NCBI GenBank assembly: GCA_947177415.1
Contig: CAMWUK010000009.1
Span: 1 to 60,777, forward strand
DNA: 60,777 nucleotides
Reading direction: 5' to 3'
Origin: an uncultured Clostridiaceae bacterium
GTDB taxonomy: Bacteria; Bacillota; Clostridia; Lachnospirales; Lachnospiraceae
Below the pieces are notes generated by a model. That model worked only from the letters and a program-made list of their open reading frames with translations. It had not been told where the DNA came from and made no database searches. Shown here piece by piece: positions 1 to 7,072 of this stretch (positions within the stretch are counted from its first letter, which is position 1; every line of letters begins with the position of its first letter). The translations under genes and the position numbers were made by a program.

Positions 1-23
1 GTATGGAGTTAAAATAAAATAAA

Positions 24-890
24 ATGAAATTAGTAAAAAAAGATAAAAATAATATGAAACAAAGGATATTAAGCAAAAAGGGATTTATAATATTTTTTTA
101 TATCTTTTTAATTGGTTGTTTTAGTCTTTTTATTTTTCCTGAAATATATGAGAAACAGTGTAAATCAAGAGTATATGAAGAACTGAAAAAGTGTTTAACA
201 GAAGATGTTATGTTAGGAAACATAAACATAATAGATGTATCAATGCATAAAGAGTCTGATAATGTTGAACACATATCTTATGGTGTTGGTGCTAGTGGGG
301 GGATCTTCTATCGTGAGGGAACTATTTATTATGCATTAACTGCTTGTCATGTTGTGGATGATGAAAACAATACAGAGTATATAGTTATACCTTATGGAGA
401 ACCAACATATAAAGAATACAGTAGACAAAAGAAGAACCACACATCACTATCAGGATATTATAGCCAGTTTAGTAAAGGGACGATTTTATACTATGATGAA
501 GAATATGATCTTGCAGTTATAAGTTTCCATAGTGAAAAAGATTTAACTGTATTAAATATATCTAATACCGTTCCTAAATTTGGAAATCATATTTGTACAA
601 TTGGAAATCCCAATGGGGAAAAATTTAATATAGCATTTGGTAAAGTTAAGTCAAGAGAAAATTTTGTTTTTGATAGTTTAGATGGAAGAATTCCAGTTAA
701 AACATTAAAACATAATGCTTATGTAGCATCTGGAAGTAGTGGAAGTGTGGTACTTAATAATAATATGGAGATTGTTGGTATAAATATTGGAGGAGCAACA
801 GATTTTTTAGGAAGGTTTAAATATGGTGTTATGATACCCTGTGATTTCATCCAGAAATTTTTAAATCAATGGAAAAACAATAATAAATGA
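24..890 (+). CDS. Membrane-anchored trypsin-like serine protease
   Basis: Predicted 288-residue protein with one N-terminal membrane segment (about residues 20-39) and an extracytoplasmic S1-type protease domain. The catalytic triad is readable: His109 in TACHVV, Asp162 in YDLAVI and Ser239 in GSSGS, the usual GxSGx setting. This is the HtrA/trypsin fold without a visible PDZ domain, because the protein ends soon after the last barrel strand. The role is probably cleavage of envelope or secreted substrates, but the substrate is unknown. The start at 24 has a GGAG about 14 bases upstream. A second ATG at 54 has no ribosome site, so the start is slightly uncertain. The following genes are small orphans, so the context gives no clear pathway. 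Confidence 0.82.
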   Translation: MKLVKKDKNNMKQRILSKKGFIIFFYIFLIGCFSLFIFPEIYEKQCKSRVYEELKKCLTEDVMLGNINIIDVSMHKESDNVEHISYGVGASGGIFYREGTIYYALTACHVVDDENNTEYIVIPYGEPTYKEYSRQKKNHTSLSGYYSQFSKGTILYYDEEYDLAVISFHSEKDLTVLNISNTVPKFGNHICTIGNPNGEKFNIAFGKVKSRENFVFDSLDGRIPVKTLKHNAYVASGSSGSVVLNNNMEIVGINIGGATDFLGRFKYGVMIPCDFIQKFLNQWKNNNK

Positions 891-920
891 GATTGGATCA
901 GACAGAGACAGGAGAAAAAT

Positions 921-1283
921 ATGACCAATGAAAAAAGAGCAGAAGAATTAATAAAAAAATATGGCTTTGATTTTAAGTTTATTTCAAAAAATGAAATTCG
1001 AAAACTGCTTGAAGAGGAAATAGAAAATTTTCAGCCAGGCAGTTCTGAATATATAAGATTACTTTGTGGATACCTATTCTGTATTGGAGATATCACAGAT
1101 GTCCCATTAATTGAGAAAGCAAAGTATAGTATTAATATGGATGTTGAATGTATGATTGATGGCGAATGGGTAGATAGTTTAAAGAATGGTGGGATGGAAA
1201 CTGAATTTGTCAGTTCACGCAAAAAAATTATTAAAAATTTTATAGTATACTATAAAAATTTTGAAGCAAAGGATGAGTGGTAA
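921..1283 (+). CDS. Hypothetical protein, 120 aa
   Basis: Unrecognised soluble protein of 120 residues with no signal peptide or membrane segment. It starts at an ATG with a good AGGAG site six bases upstream. The sequence is acidic and probably helical, with a central stretch (RLLCGYLFCIGD, then DVPLIEKAK) like the helical repeats of some orphan immunity-type proteins that accumulate beside polymorphic toxins. That resemblance is impressionistic and no toxin gene is visible. It lies 30 bases after the protease gene and 41 before the next small gene, so it may be co-transcribed with them. Confidence 0.6.
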   Translation: MTNEKRAEELIKKYGFDFKFISKNEIRKLLEEEIENFQPGSSEYIRLLCGYLFCIGDITDVPLIEKAKYSINMDVECMIDGEWVDSLKNGGMETEFVSSRKKIIKNFIVYYKNFEAKDEW

Positions 1284-1324
1284 ATTCTACTTTACAGAAT
1301 AGGTAGTTGACGGAGGAATAATGC

Positions 1325-1540
1325 ATGTCTAAGAATTTAAAAGCAGAAGCATTTAAATTTGTTAAACAAAGAAACTTATGCAGTTATATGAATGATACAA
1401 AATGGAATGAACTTCGTTATGCAATGTTGAATAAAATGCCGTTCCCTCCTCCCTATATAATAAAAACACTTTTTGAAAGTGAATGTAAAGAGGAAAAGAA
1501 AAATGGAAAGAAAAAGAAAAGTCCACTGCAATGTATGTAA
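1325..1540 (+). CDS. Short protein, possibly a truncated DUF6678-like gene
   Basis: A 71-codon reading frame with a GGAGGA site just upstream of the ATG. Its first 50 residues (FVKQRNLCSYMNDTKWNEL, then MPFPPPYIIKTL) resemble the start of the small DUF6678 family, whose members I recall as longer. Here the frame runs into a Lys-rich tail and stops. It overlaps the next gene by 38 bases in another frame. Either it is a naturally short member, or a frameshift removed the C-terminal half and the Lys-rich tail is out of frame. The family assignment is from memory and is moderate to low confidence. Confidence 0.5.
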   Translation: MSKNLKAEAFKFVKQRNLCSYMNDTKWNELRYAMLNKMPFPPPYIIKTLFESECKEEKKNGKKKKSPLQCM

Positions 1541-1799
1541 TAAGGAATTTGAATATACATTACGTGCTAATTTTACTATTTATTGTCCAAAATGCAGGCA
1601 TCAAGTTCATAATGAATGTGAATATGGATATGGACCTGTAACACCATATTATTTTTGCATAGGTGATGAAGTAATTGGAAAGGTTGAGTTAGATAGAAAC
1701 CAGTATACTTTATTGTTTAAAAATAAGATAATAAAGTTAAAACAAACATATTATGAGGCTATAAAGGAAGCAGAACATGTATTATGTCAGCAAGATTGA
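1503..1799 (+). CDS. Small zinc-ribbon protein
   Basis: A 98-residue protein with two Cys pairs near the N-terminus (CNVC at about residues 9-12 and CPKC at about 28-31), followed by a His and a further Cys, the spacing of a zinc ribbon. The rest is a short beta-rich segment and a C-terminal helix. The ATG at 1503 is preferred over an in-frame ATG at 1473 because it has AGGA eight bases upstream and removes a Lys/Arg-rich extension overlapping the previous gene. Function is unknown. A nucleic-acid or protein-binding role is typical of such ribbons but is not shown here. Confidence 0.6.
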   Translation: MERKRKVHCNVCNKEFEYTLRANFTIYCPKCRHQVHNECEYGYGPVTPYYFCIGDEVIGKVELDRNQYTLLFKNKIIKLKQTYYEAIKEAEHVLCQQD

Positions 1800-1870
1800 C
1801 CAAATAAGCTGTCATAAGAGTACCAAATATTTATGGAATATGAAATCTAGATTTATGGAGGATTAGAAAA

Positions 1871-2047
1871 ATGTCAAAGAATAGATTTGAGAAAGTATAT
1901 TCACAAGGAGCAGCGAATGTAATGGAGATTTGGGTAGATAAAGAAACAGGTGTGAATTATGTATTTCATGCGAGCGGCAATGCAGGTGGATTAACACCAT
2001 TACTTGACAGGGAGGGGAAACCTGTTATTTCTCCAATTAATAATTAA
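1871..2047 (+). CDS. DUF6440 family small protein
   Basis: A 58-residue protein preceded by a strong GGAGG site. The sequence FEKVYSQGA, MEIWVDKETGVNYVF, HASGNAGGLTPLLD and GKPVI is the characteristic core of the DUF6440 family, small proteins common in Firmicutes and often near prophage or toxin/immunity genes. No function is established. It is complete. The downstream gap carries a mobile palindromic element starting 41 bases after the stop. Confidence 0.8.
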   Translation: MSKNRFEKVYSQGAANVMEIWVDKETGVNYVFHASGNAGGLTPLLDREGKPVISPINN

Positions 2048-2087
2048 TAGACTTAACCTTAATAGTATGAAAATTTTATGACTAATT

Positions 2088-2222
2088 GTAACTATTCAGG
2101 TAGAAACACGCATTTACTGCGTGTTTCGTAAGAAAAAGTAGATTATGTAATGTTTAAGCCCCTTCGCCGAAGGCGAATTTTCATGGGCTTAAACGTAACT
2201 GTTCATGGTTCTGAACAGTTAC
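2088..2222 (+). mobile_element. Palindromic MITE copy 1, subfamily A, full length
   Basis: A 135-bp element bounded by an exact 8-bp direct repeat, GACTAATT, at 2080-2087 and 2223-2230. It begins GTAACTATTCAG and ends CTGAACAGTTAC (12-bp terminal inverted repeat, one mismatch). Inside are hairpin 1 (GAAACACGCA/TGCGTGTTTC, loop TTTAC), hairpin 2 (GTTTAAGCCC/GGGCTTAAAC with TTCGC...GCGAA in its loop) and a terminal palindrome. It has no coding capacity. The perfect target duplication marks it as a transposed, non-autonomous element. Confidence 0.9.
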
Positions 2223-2283
2223 GACTAATTTTGTTTATAGCCTCATAATATGTTTGTTTTTGCTTATAAGAGGATAATAAAAA

Positions 2284-2370
2284 AGGTAAATTCTGCAATG
2301 TTTAAGCCCTTCGCCGAAGGTGAATATTTATGGGCATAAACGTAATTGTTCATGGTTCTGAACAGTTACA
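2284..2370 (+). mobile_element. Palindromic MITE copy 2, subfamily A, 3' part only
   Basis: The right half of a subfamily A element: hairpin 2 with a TTCGCCGAAGG loop and the terminal palindrome. The left arm and hairpin 1 are missing. Its left edge (GGTAAATT...CAATG) matches the interior of copy 4 rather than copy 1, so it derives from a longer variant. No target duplication can be assigned. Together with copy 1 it fills the 2048-2393 gap, which holds no gene. Confidence 0.75.
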
Positions 2371-2393
2371 AAATTTTAACAGGAGGATAATGT

Positions 2394-2858
2394 ATGGGAT
2401 TAATTAGTAAAGTATTAGGCAAAAAATCAGTAAAAGAAGATCATACAGAAGAAACCACACTTAAAGAAGACATATTAAGTTCTTCCGATTGGGTTGTAAA
2501 GGCTTTAAATTCATCAGGGTATAAAGCTGACTACAGTTTAGATAGCATGAAAGAAATAGATCGTTTCTTTGATGAACAAAATACTCCAACTGGAATTTTA
2601 TCAAAAAACCGGGGACAAATACTATTTGCTTTAGGATCTTATGTGGGACAAACTGCTATAAAATTATATGGTGGTGAATGGATTACTGATGATGACGATC
2701 CAGAGGGTGAAATAAAAATAACTATCCGGTTTAACAATGGTTCAACAATCTGGCCTGTTATAAGATGTATGAAAAGATATGAATTAGGATCAGAAGAAAG
2801 TATTTATGCATATTTGGCAGTGATAGGTCAATACCAGAATAAAGAAATTGAAAATTGA
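2394..2858 (+). CDS. Hypothetical protein, 154 aa
   Basis: A soluble protein of 154 residues starting after a good AGGAGGA site. The N-terminal 30 residues are charged linker. The core has a recurring orphan-family pattern (WVVKALNSSGYKADYS, then IDRFFDEQN, ILFALGSYVG, YGGEWITDDDDPEGE, WPVIRCMKRY). I recognise the pattern from uncharacterised Firmicutes proteins but cannot name the family with confidence. No catalytic motif is visible. It sits between two MITE-filled gaps, just before parA, and is probably an accessory gene rather than part of the partition operon. Confidence 0.65.
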   Translation: MGLISKVLGKKSVKEDHTEETTLKEDILSSSDWVVKALNSSGYKADYSLDSMKEIDRFFDEQNTPTGILSKNRGQILFALGSYVGQTAIKLYGGEWITDDDDPEGEIKITIRFNNGSTIWPVIRCMKRYELGSEESIYAYLAVIGQYQNKEIEN

Positions 2859-2861
2859 CTA

Positions 2862-2893
2862 GTAACAGGTCAGCCCCCCGACTGAACTGTTAA
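2862..2893. mobile_element. Palindromic MITE copy 3, minimal form
   Basis: A short palindrome with arms GTAACAGGTCAG and CTGAACTGTTAA around a CCCCCCGA loop, three bases after the preceding stop codon. The arms match the subfamily B terminal palindrome with a few mismatches. Flanking 8-mers do not match convincingly, so this copy is old or was formed by deletion. It could also act as a weak transcript-end hairpin. Confidence 0.6.
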
Positions 2894-2929
2894 GATAAAG
2901 ACTAATAATAAAGAGAAAAGAGGAATATT

Positions 2930-3706
2930 ATGGGTAGAATTATTGCAATTGCGAATCAAAAAGGTGGTGTAGGAAAAACTACTACTGCAACCAATTTATC
3001 TGCATGTTTGGCAGAAAAAGGAAAGAGAGTTCTTGCAATTGATATGGATCCACAAGGAAATATGTCTAGTGCATTAGGAATTGACAAGAATAACATAGAA
3101 AATACAATATATGAATTGATTCTGGAGGAATGTTCTCTGGAAGAGTGTAGGGTAGAAGAAGTAATTGAGAATCTATCCATTATTCCCTCTAATGTAAATC
3201 TGGCAGGTGCAGAAATAGAACTTATTGGTTTGGACAATAAAGAATTTATTTTGAGAAAGTATGTGGAGGAAGTAAGAGATAAATATGATTTTGTAATTAT
3301 TGATTGTCCTCCATCCTTAAATACTTTGACCGTAAATGCCATGACTACAGCAGATACGGTTTTAGTTCCAATTCAATGTGAATATTTTGCGTTAGAAGGT
3401 CTGTCACAGTTAATACATACCATTAACCTTGTTCGGGATAGATTAAATCCAAACTTGGAAATTGAGGGAGTGGTATTTACTATGTTTGATGCCAGAACAA
3501 ATTTATCCTTGCAAGTAGTGGAAAATGTAAAAGAAAACTTAAATCAGGCAGTTTATAAATCTATTATTCCTAGAAATGTAAGATTGGCAGAAGCACCTAG
3601 TCATGGAAAACCAATTACCTTATATGATTCCAAATCTGCAGGAGCAGAAGCTTATCGGGATTTAGCAGAGGAGGTAATCGAGAGAGATGAAAATATAGAA
3701 GCTTAA
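2930..3706 (+). CDS. parA: Chromosome-partition ATPase ParA/Soj
   Basis: A 258-residue ParA-family ATPase. The deviant Walker A motif KGGVGKTT (residues 11-18), DMDPQGN (switch/Walker A') and VIIDCPPS (Walker B) are all present and the length is normal for Soj. It works with ParB on origin-proximal parS sites in chromosome segregation and, in Bacillus, in control of DnaA. parB follows after a gap of about 380 bases that contains an inserted palindromic element, which has separated two genes that usually lie close together. Starts at ATG with GAGGAA upstream. Confidence 0.95.
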   Translation: MGRIIAIANQKGGVGKTTTATNLSACLAEKGKRVLAIDMDPQGNMSSALGIDKNNIENTIYELILEECSLEECRVEEVIENLSIIPSNVNLAGAEIELIGLDNKEFILRKYVEEVRDKYDFVIIDCPPSLNTLTVNAMTTADTVLVPIQCEYFALEGLSQLIHTINLVRDRLNPNLEIEGVVFTMFDARTNLSLQVVENVKENLNQAVYKSIIPRNVRLAEAPSHGKPITLYDSKSAGAEAYRDLAEEVIERDENIEA

Positions 3707-3759
3707 AATCCAAAATAAGAGTCATGTACTAAAGGTGGCATGATTATTTATAATAAAAG

Positions 3760-4054
3760 GTAACTATTTAGGTAGAAACACGCATTAACTGTGTGTTTCG
3801 TAAGAAAAATGAAAGTTGATTGCTATGTGCTATGCACTCCCGCAATCACTAACTGTATTCGTATTCCGGGCTGTCACCCTACATACTCATACAGTTTAGC
3901 CAGCCAAATGTCTATATTTCTTTGCAAGCAAGCTTGCACAAAACATAGCCGTTTGTCAGGACTTTCAGGGTAAATTTTACAATGTTTAAGCCCCTTCGCC
4001 GAAGGCGAATTATTATGGGCTTAAACGTAACTGTTCATGGTTCTGAACAGTTAT
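3760..4054 (+). mobile_element. Palindromic MITE copy 4, subfamily A, enlarged
   Basis: A 295-bp element flanked by a perfect 8-bp duplication AATAAAAG (3752-3759 and 4055-4062). Its outer parts match subfamily A: left arm GTAACTATTTAG with hairpin 1, and at the right hairpin 2 plus terminal palindrome. About 160 bp of unrelated sequence (roughly 3808-3970) lies between the two hairpins. The element occupies most of the parA-parB gap, and small reading frames inside it have no ribosome sites. The right duplication abuts the parB ribosome-binding region. Confidence 0.88.
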
Positions 4055-4084
4055 AATAAAAGAAAGGAAAGGCTTAATAAAATT

Positions 4085-4990
4085 ATGGCAAGTCCAAAAA
4101 GAGGATTAGGAAAAGGCTTAGATTCTATGATACCTAAAAAATTAACAACATCTGAGCCGAAAGAAAAAATTGAAAAAAAAGAAGAAAATGTTTCACGTGA
4201 AACATTAATTAAAATTAGTGAAATTGAACCAAATAGTGAACAGCCTAGAAGAAATTTTAATGAGGATTCCCTTCATGAGTTAGCAGAATCCATTAAACAA
4301 TATGGAATTTTACAACCTTTATTGTTACAAAAAAAAGGAAAATATTATGAAATTATTGCCGGAGAACGAAGGTGGAGAGCTGCAAGATTAGCAGGGTTAA
4401 AAGAAGTTCCTGCTATTATCAAAGAATACACTTCACAAGAAATGCTTGAAATTGCTTTAATAGAAAATATTCAACGAGAAGATCTGAATCCAATTGAAGA
4501 GGCACAAGCGTACCAAAGGCTAATAACAGAATTTAAATTAAAACAGGATGAATTAGCTGAAAGAGTGTCAAAGAGTAGGTCAGCAATTACAAATTCTTTG
4601 AGATTATTAAAGTTATGTCCACAAGTACAGACAATGCTAATTGATGAATTAATTAGTAGTGGACATGCCAGAACCCTTCTTCCAATAGAAGATTCACAGC
4701 AGCAAGAAACAATTGCTCATAGAATTATGGATGAAAAATTAAGTGTCAGGGAAACAGAAAAATTAGTCCGGGCTTTGTTAAAAAAAGATGAAGAAAAAAC
4801 ACAAGAAAAAACGAAAAAAGATGATAGTATTTTCTACCGTGATTTAGAAGAAAAAATAAAGGAAATTATTGGTACTAAGGTTTCTATTCAGGCTAAATCA
4901 AAGAAAAAGGGTAGAATAGAAATAGAATATTATTCTCAAGATGAATTGGATCGTATTATCGAATTACTTATGTCTGTAGAAGGTAAATAA
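4085..4990 (+). CDS. parB: Chromosome-partition protein ParB/Spo0J
   Basis: A 301-residue ParB CTPase/DNA-clamp protein. The start at 4085 (MASPKRGLGKGL) is chosen because this N-terminus is the conserved ParA-interaction segment. An upstream in-frame ATG at 4037 lies inside the palindromic element. GERRWRAAR (about residues 93-101) is the conserved ParB nucleotide-binding box. A helix-turn-helix follows around residues 150-180 and a coiled dimerisation domain closes the protein. The gene carries its own parS site at codons 35-40. It pairs with parA upstream, and DUF4446 follows. Confidence 0.95.
   Translation: MASPKRGLGKGLDSMIPKKLTTSEPKEKIEKKEENVSRETLIKISEIEPNSEQPRRNFNEDSLHELAESIKQYGILQPLLLQKKGKYYEIIAGERRWRAARLAGLKEVPAIIKEYTSQEMLEIALIENIQREDLNPIEEAQAYQRLITEFKLKQDELAERVSKSRSAITNSLRLLKLCPQVQTMLIDELISSGHARTLLPIEDSQQQETIAHRIMDEKLSVRETEKLVRALLKKDEEKTQEKTKKDDSIFYRDLEEKIKEIIGTKVSIQAKSKKKGRIEIEYYSQDELDRIIELLMSVEGK
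4189..4204. promoter_or_regulatory. parS: parS centromere site
   Basis: TGTTTCACGTGAAACA, the exact 16-bp palindromic parS consensus, lies within the parB coding sequence, where it encodes part of NVSRET. A parS inside spo0J/parB is the known arrangement in Bacillus subtilis. ParB loads here and spreads, which supports an origin-proximal position for this window. Confidence 0.95.
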
Positions 4991-5019
4991 GAAACTAAAA
5001 AAGAGGAGTGGTGTAGTTT

Positions 5020-5523
5020 ATGAGTTTATTTGAAATGATAGGTTTAGATATGGGGTATGTATTGATAGGAAGTATTGTGTTTTCCTTATTGTTATTGATA
5101 CTCGTTATTGTGTTATTTTGTAAAAACAGTAAACTAAACAAAAGATATGATGCATTCATGAAAGATACAGATGGAGTAAGCCTTGAGCAGGCATTTACAA
5201 AAAAATTTGATACAATGGATGCATTAATTGCAAAAGCAAAAAAAACTGACCAACGATTAGCAACAATAGAGGAAACTCTTTTAACTGCATATCAAAAAAT
5301 TGGTATTGTAAAGTATGATGCATTTCATGAAATGGGTGGAAAGTTAAGTTTTTCATTGGCATTGCTAGATGATAAAAATAACGGATTTTTAATTAATTGT
5401 ATGCATAGTACAAGAGAAGGCTGCTATACCTATATTAAAGAGGTGGAAAATGGAGAATGCTCTGTAATATTAGCAGAAGAAGAAAAGCAGGCAATTGATA
5501 TGGCAATAGGCAATCATTCTTAA
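5020..5523 (+). CDS. DUF4446 family membrane protein
   Basis: A 167-residue protein with one N-terminal membrane segment (about residues 12-34), a short coiled region, and the DUF4446 core: IGIVKYDAFHEMGGKLSFSLALLD, followed by NGFLINCMHSTREGC. The family sits directly downstream of parB in many Clostridia, as here. Function is not established. The membrane anchor and conserved linkage make a role at the envelope during segregation or sporulation an inference only. A GAGGAG site lies about 11 bases before the ATG. Confidence 0.85.
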   Translation: MSLFEMIGLDMGYVLIGSIVFSLLLLILVIVLFCKNSKLNKRYDAFMKDTDGVSLEQAFTKKFDTMDALIAKAKKTDQRLATIEETLLTAYQKIGIVKYDAFHEMGGKLSFSLALLDDKNNGFLINCMHSTREGCYTYIKEVENGECSVILAEEEKQAIDMAIGNHS

Positions 5524-5574
5524 TATTCAGTACATTTAGTATGCTGTATTATTCATATTTTATTAGGTAAACCT

Positions 5575-5615
5575 CGTGAAACACGCAGTAAATGCGTGTT
5601 TCCACCTGAATAGTT
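5575..5615 (-). mobile_element. Palindromic MITE copy 5, inverted subfamily A fragment
   Basis: Reverse-complement copy of the subfamily A left end: hairpin 1 (AAACACGCA, loop GTAAA, TGCGTGTTT) followed by CACCTGAATAGTT, the inverted left arm. The other half is missing. It is the only inverted copy seen. A nearby GTAACAGTTTAGCC at about 5624 looks like another decayed arm. The rest of the 5524-5755 gap has no recognisable gene. Confidence 0.65.
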
Positions 5616-5755
5616 TTCTTATGTAACAGTTTAGCCATGCAATTTGTACATATACCATTGTATCCTGAACCATGCAAATTTTCCATTGGCAAGGCGTTTT
5701 TCAGAAAAATGTATGTTAGTTATACTAAGGTATGTTTGGAGGTGTAATTAATTTT

Positions 5756-6817
5756 TTGAGAAAAGTAGCATTGAAGAATATAAAGGGGGATGAGATACTG
5801 GCTCAAGATATTATGACAGAATTTGATACAGTATTGATGTCCGCAGGGATAGTATTAAGAAAAGAATATATACATAGATTAATTGATTTAGGGATAACCT
5901 ATATTTATGTAGAAGATGAGTACGCAAAGGGCATAAGAAAAGAAGATATTACAGAAATTATGATTAAGGAACAATGTCAAAAAGAGGTACAAGAAACACT
6001 GGATAAATTTACTTGTAGTGGCAGTAATGAGTTAGAAGCAATGAAAGAAGTTGCCCAGGAAATTATTTCTGATTTGTTAAATGATAAGGATATTATGTTT
6101 AATGTAAGTGGGGTAAGGCAAAAAGCAGAGAGTGCTTATTCACATTCCATAAATGTAGCTGCTTTGGCAGTATTTATTGCATTAAAAATGAAAATTAGTA
6201 AAAACAAAGTAAGAGAAATTGCTATAGGTGCCTTACTACATGATATTGGTTATAATTATGTCAATACAAATATTAAAGAAAAAAGTTATAAGGATTTTAC
6301 CGATGAGGAAAAAAAAGAACTTCGCATGCATGTAGTTCATGGATATACAGCAGTAGAAAAAGAAGGCTGGCTTTCGGGCATTGCAAAAGAAATTATTTTT
6401 CATCATCATGAACATATAGATGGAAGCGGATATCCAATGCATATTGAGGGAGACCGGATTAAAACCGGATCAAAAATAGTAGCAGTTTGTGATGCCTTTG
6501 ACCGAATGATTTATGGTATTTTTGGAGAAAAAATGAAGGTTCATGAAGCAATGGAGTATATTAGTGCAAATAGTGGAAAAATGTTTGATGAACAAATAAC
6601 AAAGTGCTTTAATCAAGTGGTAGCTGCCTATCCCACTGGTACTATTGTAGTAACCAGTACAAATGAAATTGGAATTGTATACAGACAAAATAAAGGATAT
6701 CCCACCAGACCGGTTATCAGAATGTTAAAAAATTCACAAGGAAATAAATATGAAGACTGGATAGAAAAGGATTTATTAAAAGAACTTAGCTTATTTATTA
6801 AAGATACAGTGGAGTAA
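5756..6817 (+). CDS. HD-GYP domain phosphodiesterase
   Basis: A 353-residue protein with an N-terminal DUF3391-like region and a canonical HD-GYP domain: HSINVA, ALLHDIG (about residues 156-166), HVVHG, then HHEH with DGSGYP near residue 220. Intact HD-GYP proteins hydrolyse cyclic di-GMP, so this probably lowers c-di-GMP. No effector domain is fused. I favour the TTG start at 5756 because GGAGGT lies 12 bases upstream. The in-frame ATG at 5732 has almost no spacer to its only possible site and would encode that GGAGGT. The stop codon coincides with the first bases of an inserted palindrome. Confidence 0.85.
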   Translation: MRKVALKNIKGDEILAQDIMTEFDTVLMSAGIVLRKEYIHRLIDLGITYIYVEDEYAKGIRKEDITEIMIKEQCQKEVQETLDKFTCSGSNELEAMKEVAQEIISDLLNDKDIMFNVSGVRQKAESAYSHSINVAALAVFIALKMKISKNKVREIAIGALLHDIGYNYVNTNIKEKSYKDFTDEEKKELRMHVVHGYTAVEKEGWLSGIAKEIIFHHHEHIDGSGYPMHIEGDRIKTGSKIVAVCDAFDRMIYGIFGEKMKVHEAMEYISANSGKMFDEQITKCFNQVVAAYPTGTIVVTSTNEIGIVYRQNKGYPTRPVIRMLKNSQGNKYEDWIEKDLLKELSLFIKDTVE

Positions 6818-6841
6818 CTGTTCATGGTTCTGAACAGTTAC
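6814..6841. mobile_element. Palindromic MITE copy 6, minimal subfamily A
   Basis: A 28-bp palindrome, arms GTAACTGTTCA and TGAACAGTTAC around TGGTTC. Its second to fourth bases are the stop codon of the HD-GYP gene. Flanking octamers ACAGTGGA and ATAATGGA match at 6 of 8 positions. Removing the element and one duplication restores gtg-gaa-taa, so the insertion left the protein end unchanged. Confidence 0.78.
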
Positions 6842-6911
6842 ATAATGGAATAAATAGCAGTTATAGCTTGAAAGACAAGCCGGTTTGCGATATAATTTTT
6901 GAAGGATAATG

Positions 6912-7046
6912 GTAACAGTTCAGGTAGGTCTGCACACTCCGCTGTGCAGACCGTATAAACAATTAAAACAGGAAAGGGAATTGGGCAATTTACATGCGAA
7001 GCTTGCCCAATTCCGTAACAGTTCAGCTGGAAGGCTGACCTGTTAC
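6912..7046 (+). mobile_element. Palindromic MITE copy 7, subfamily B, full length
   Basis: A 135-bp element with a perfect 8-bp duplication GGATAATG (6904-6911 and 7047-7054). Left arm GTAACAGTTCAG; hairpin 1 GGTCTGCAC/GTGCAGACC; hairpin 2 GGAATTGGGCAA/TTGCCCAATTCC; right end CTGACCTGTTAC. It has the same layout as subfamily A, with different stem sequences. It lies immediately upstream of the serS ribosome site, so its transcript would form the serS leader. Confidence 0.9.
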
Positions 7047-7072
7047 GGATAATGAAGGAGGAACATGACGAA

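Noticed and set aside
3791-3973. 60-codon open frame within copy 4
   Set aside because: No ribosome site, lies wholly inside the palindromic element and has no recognisable protein pattern.
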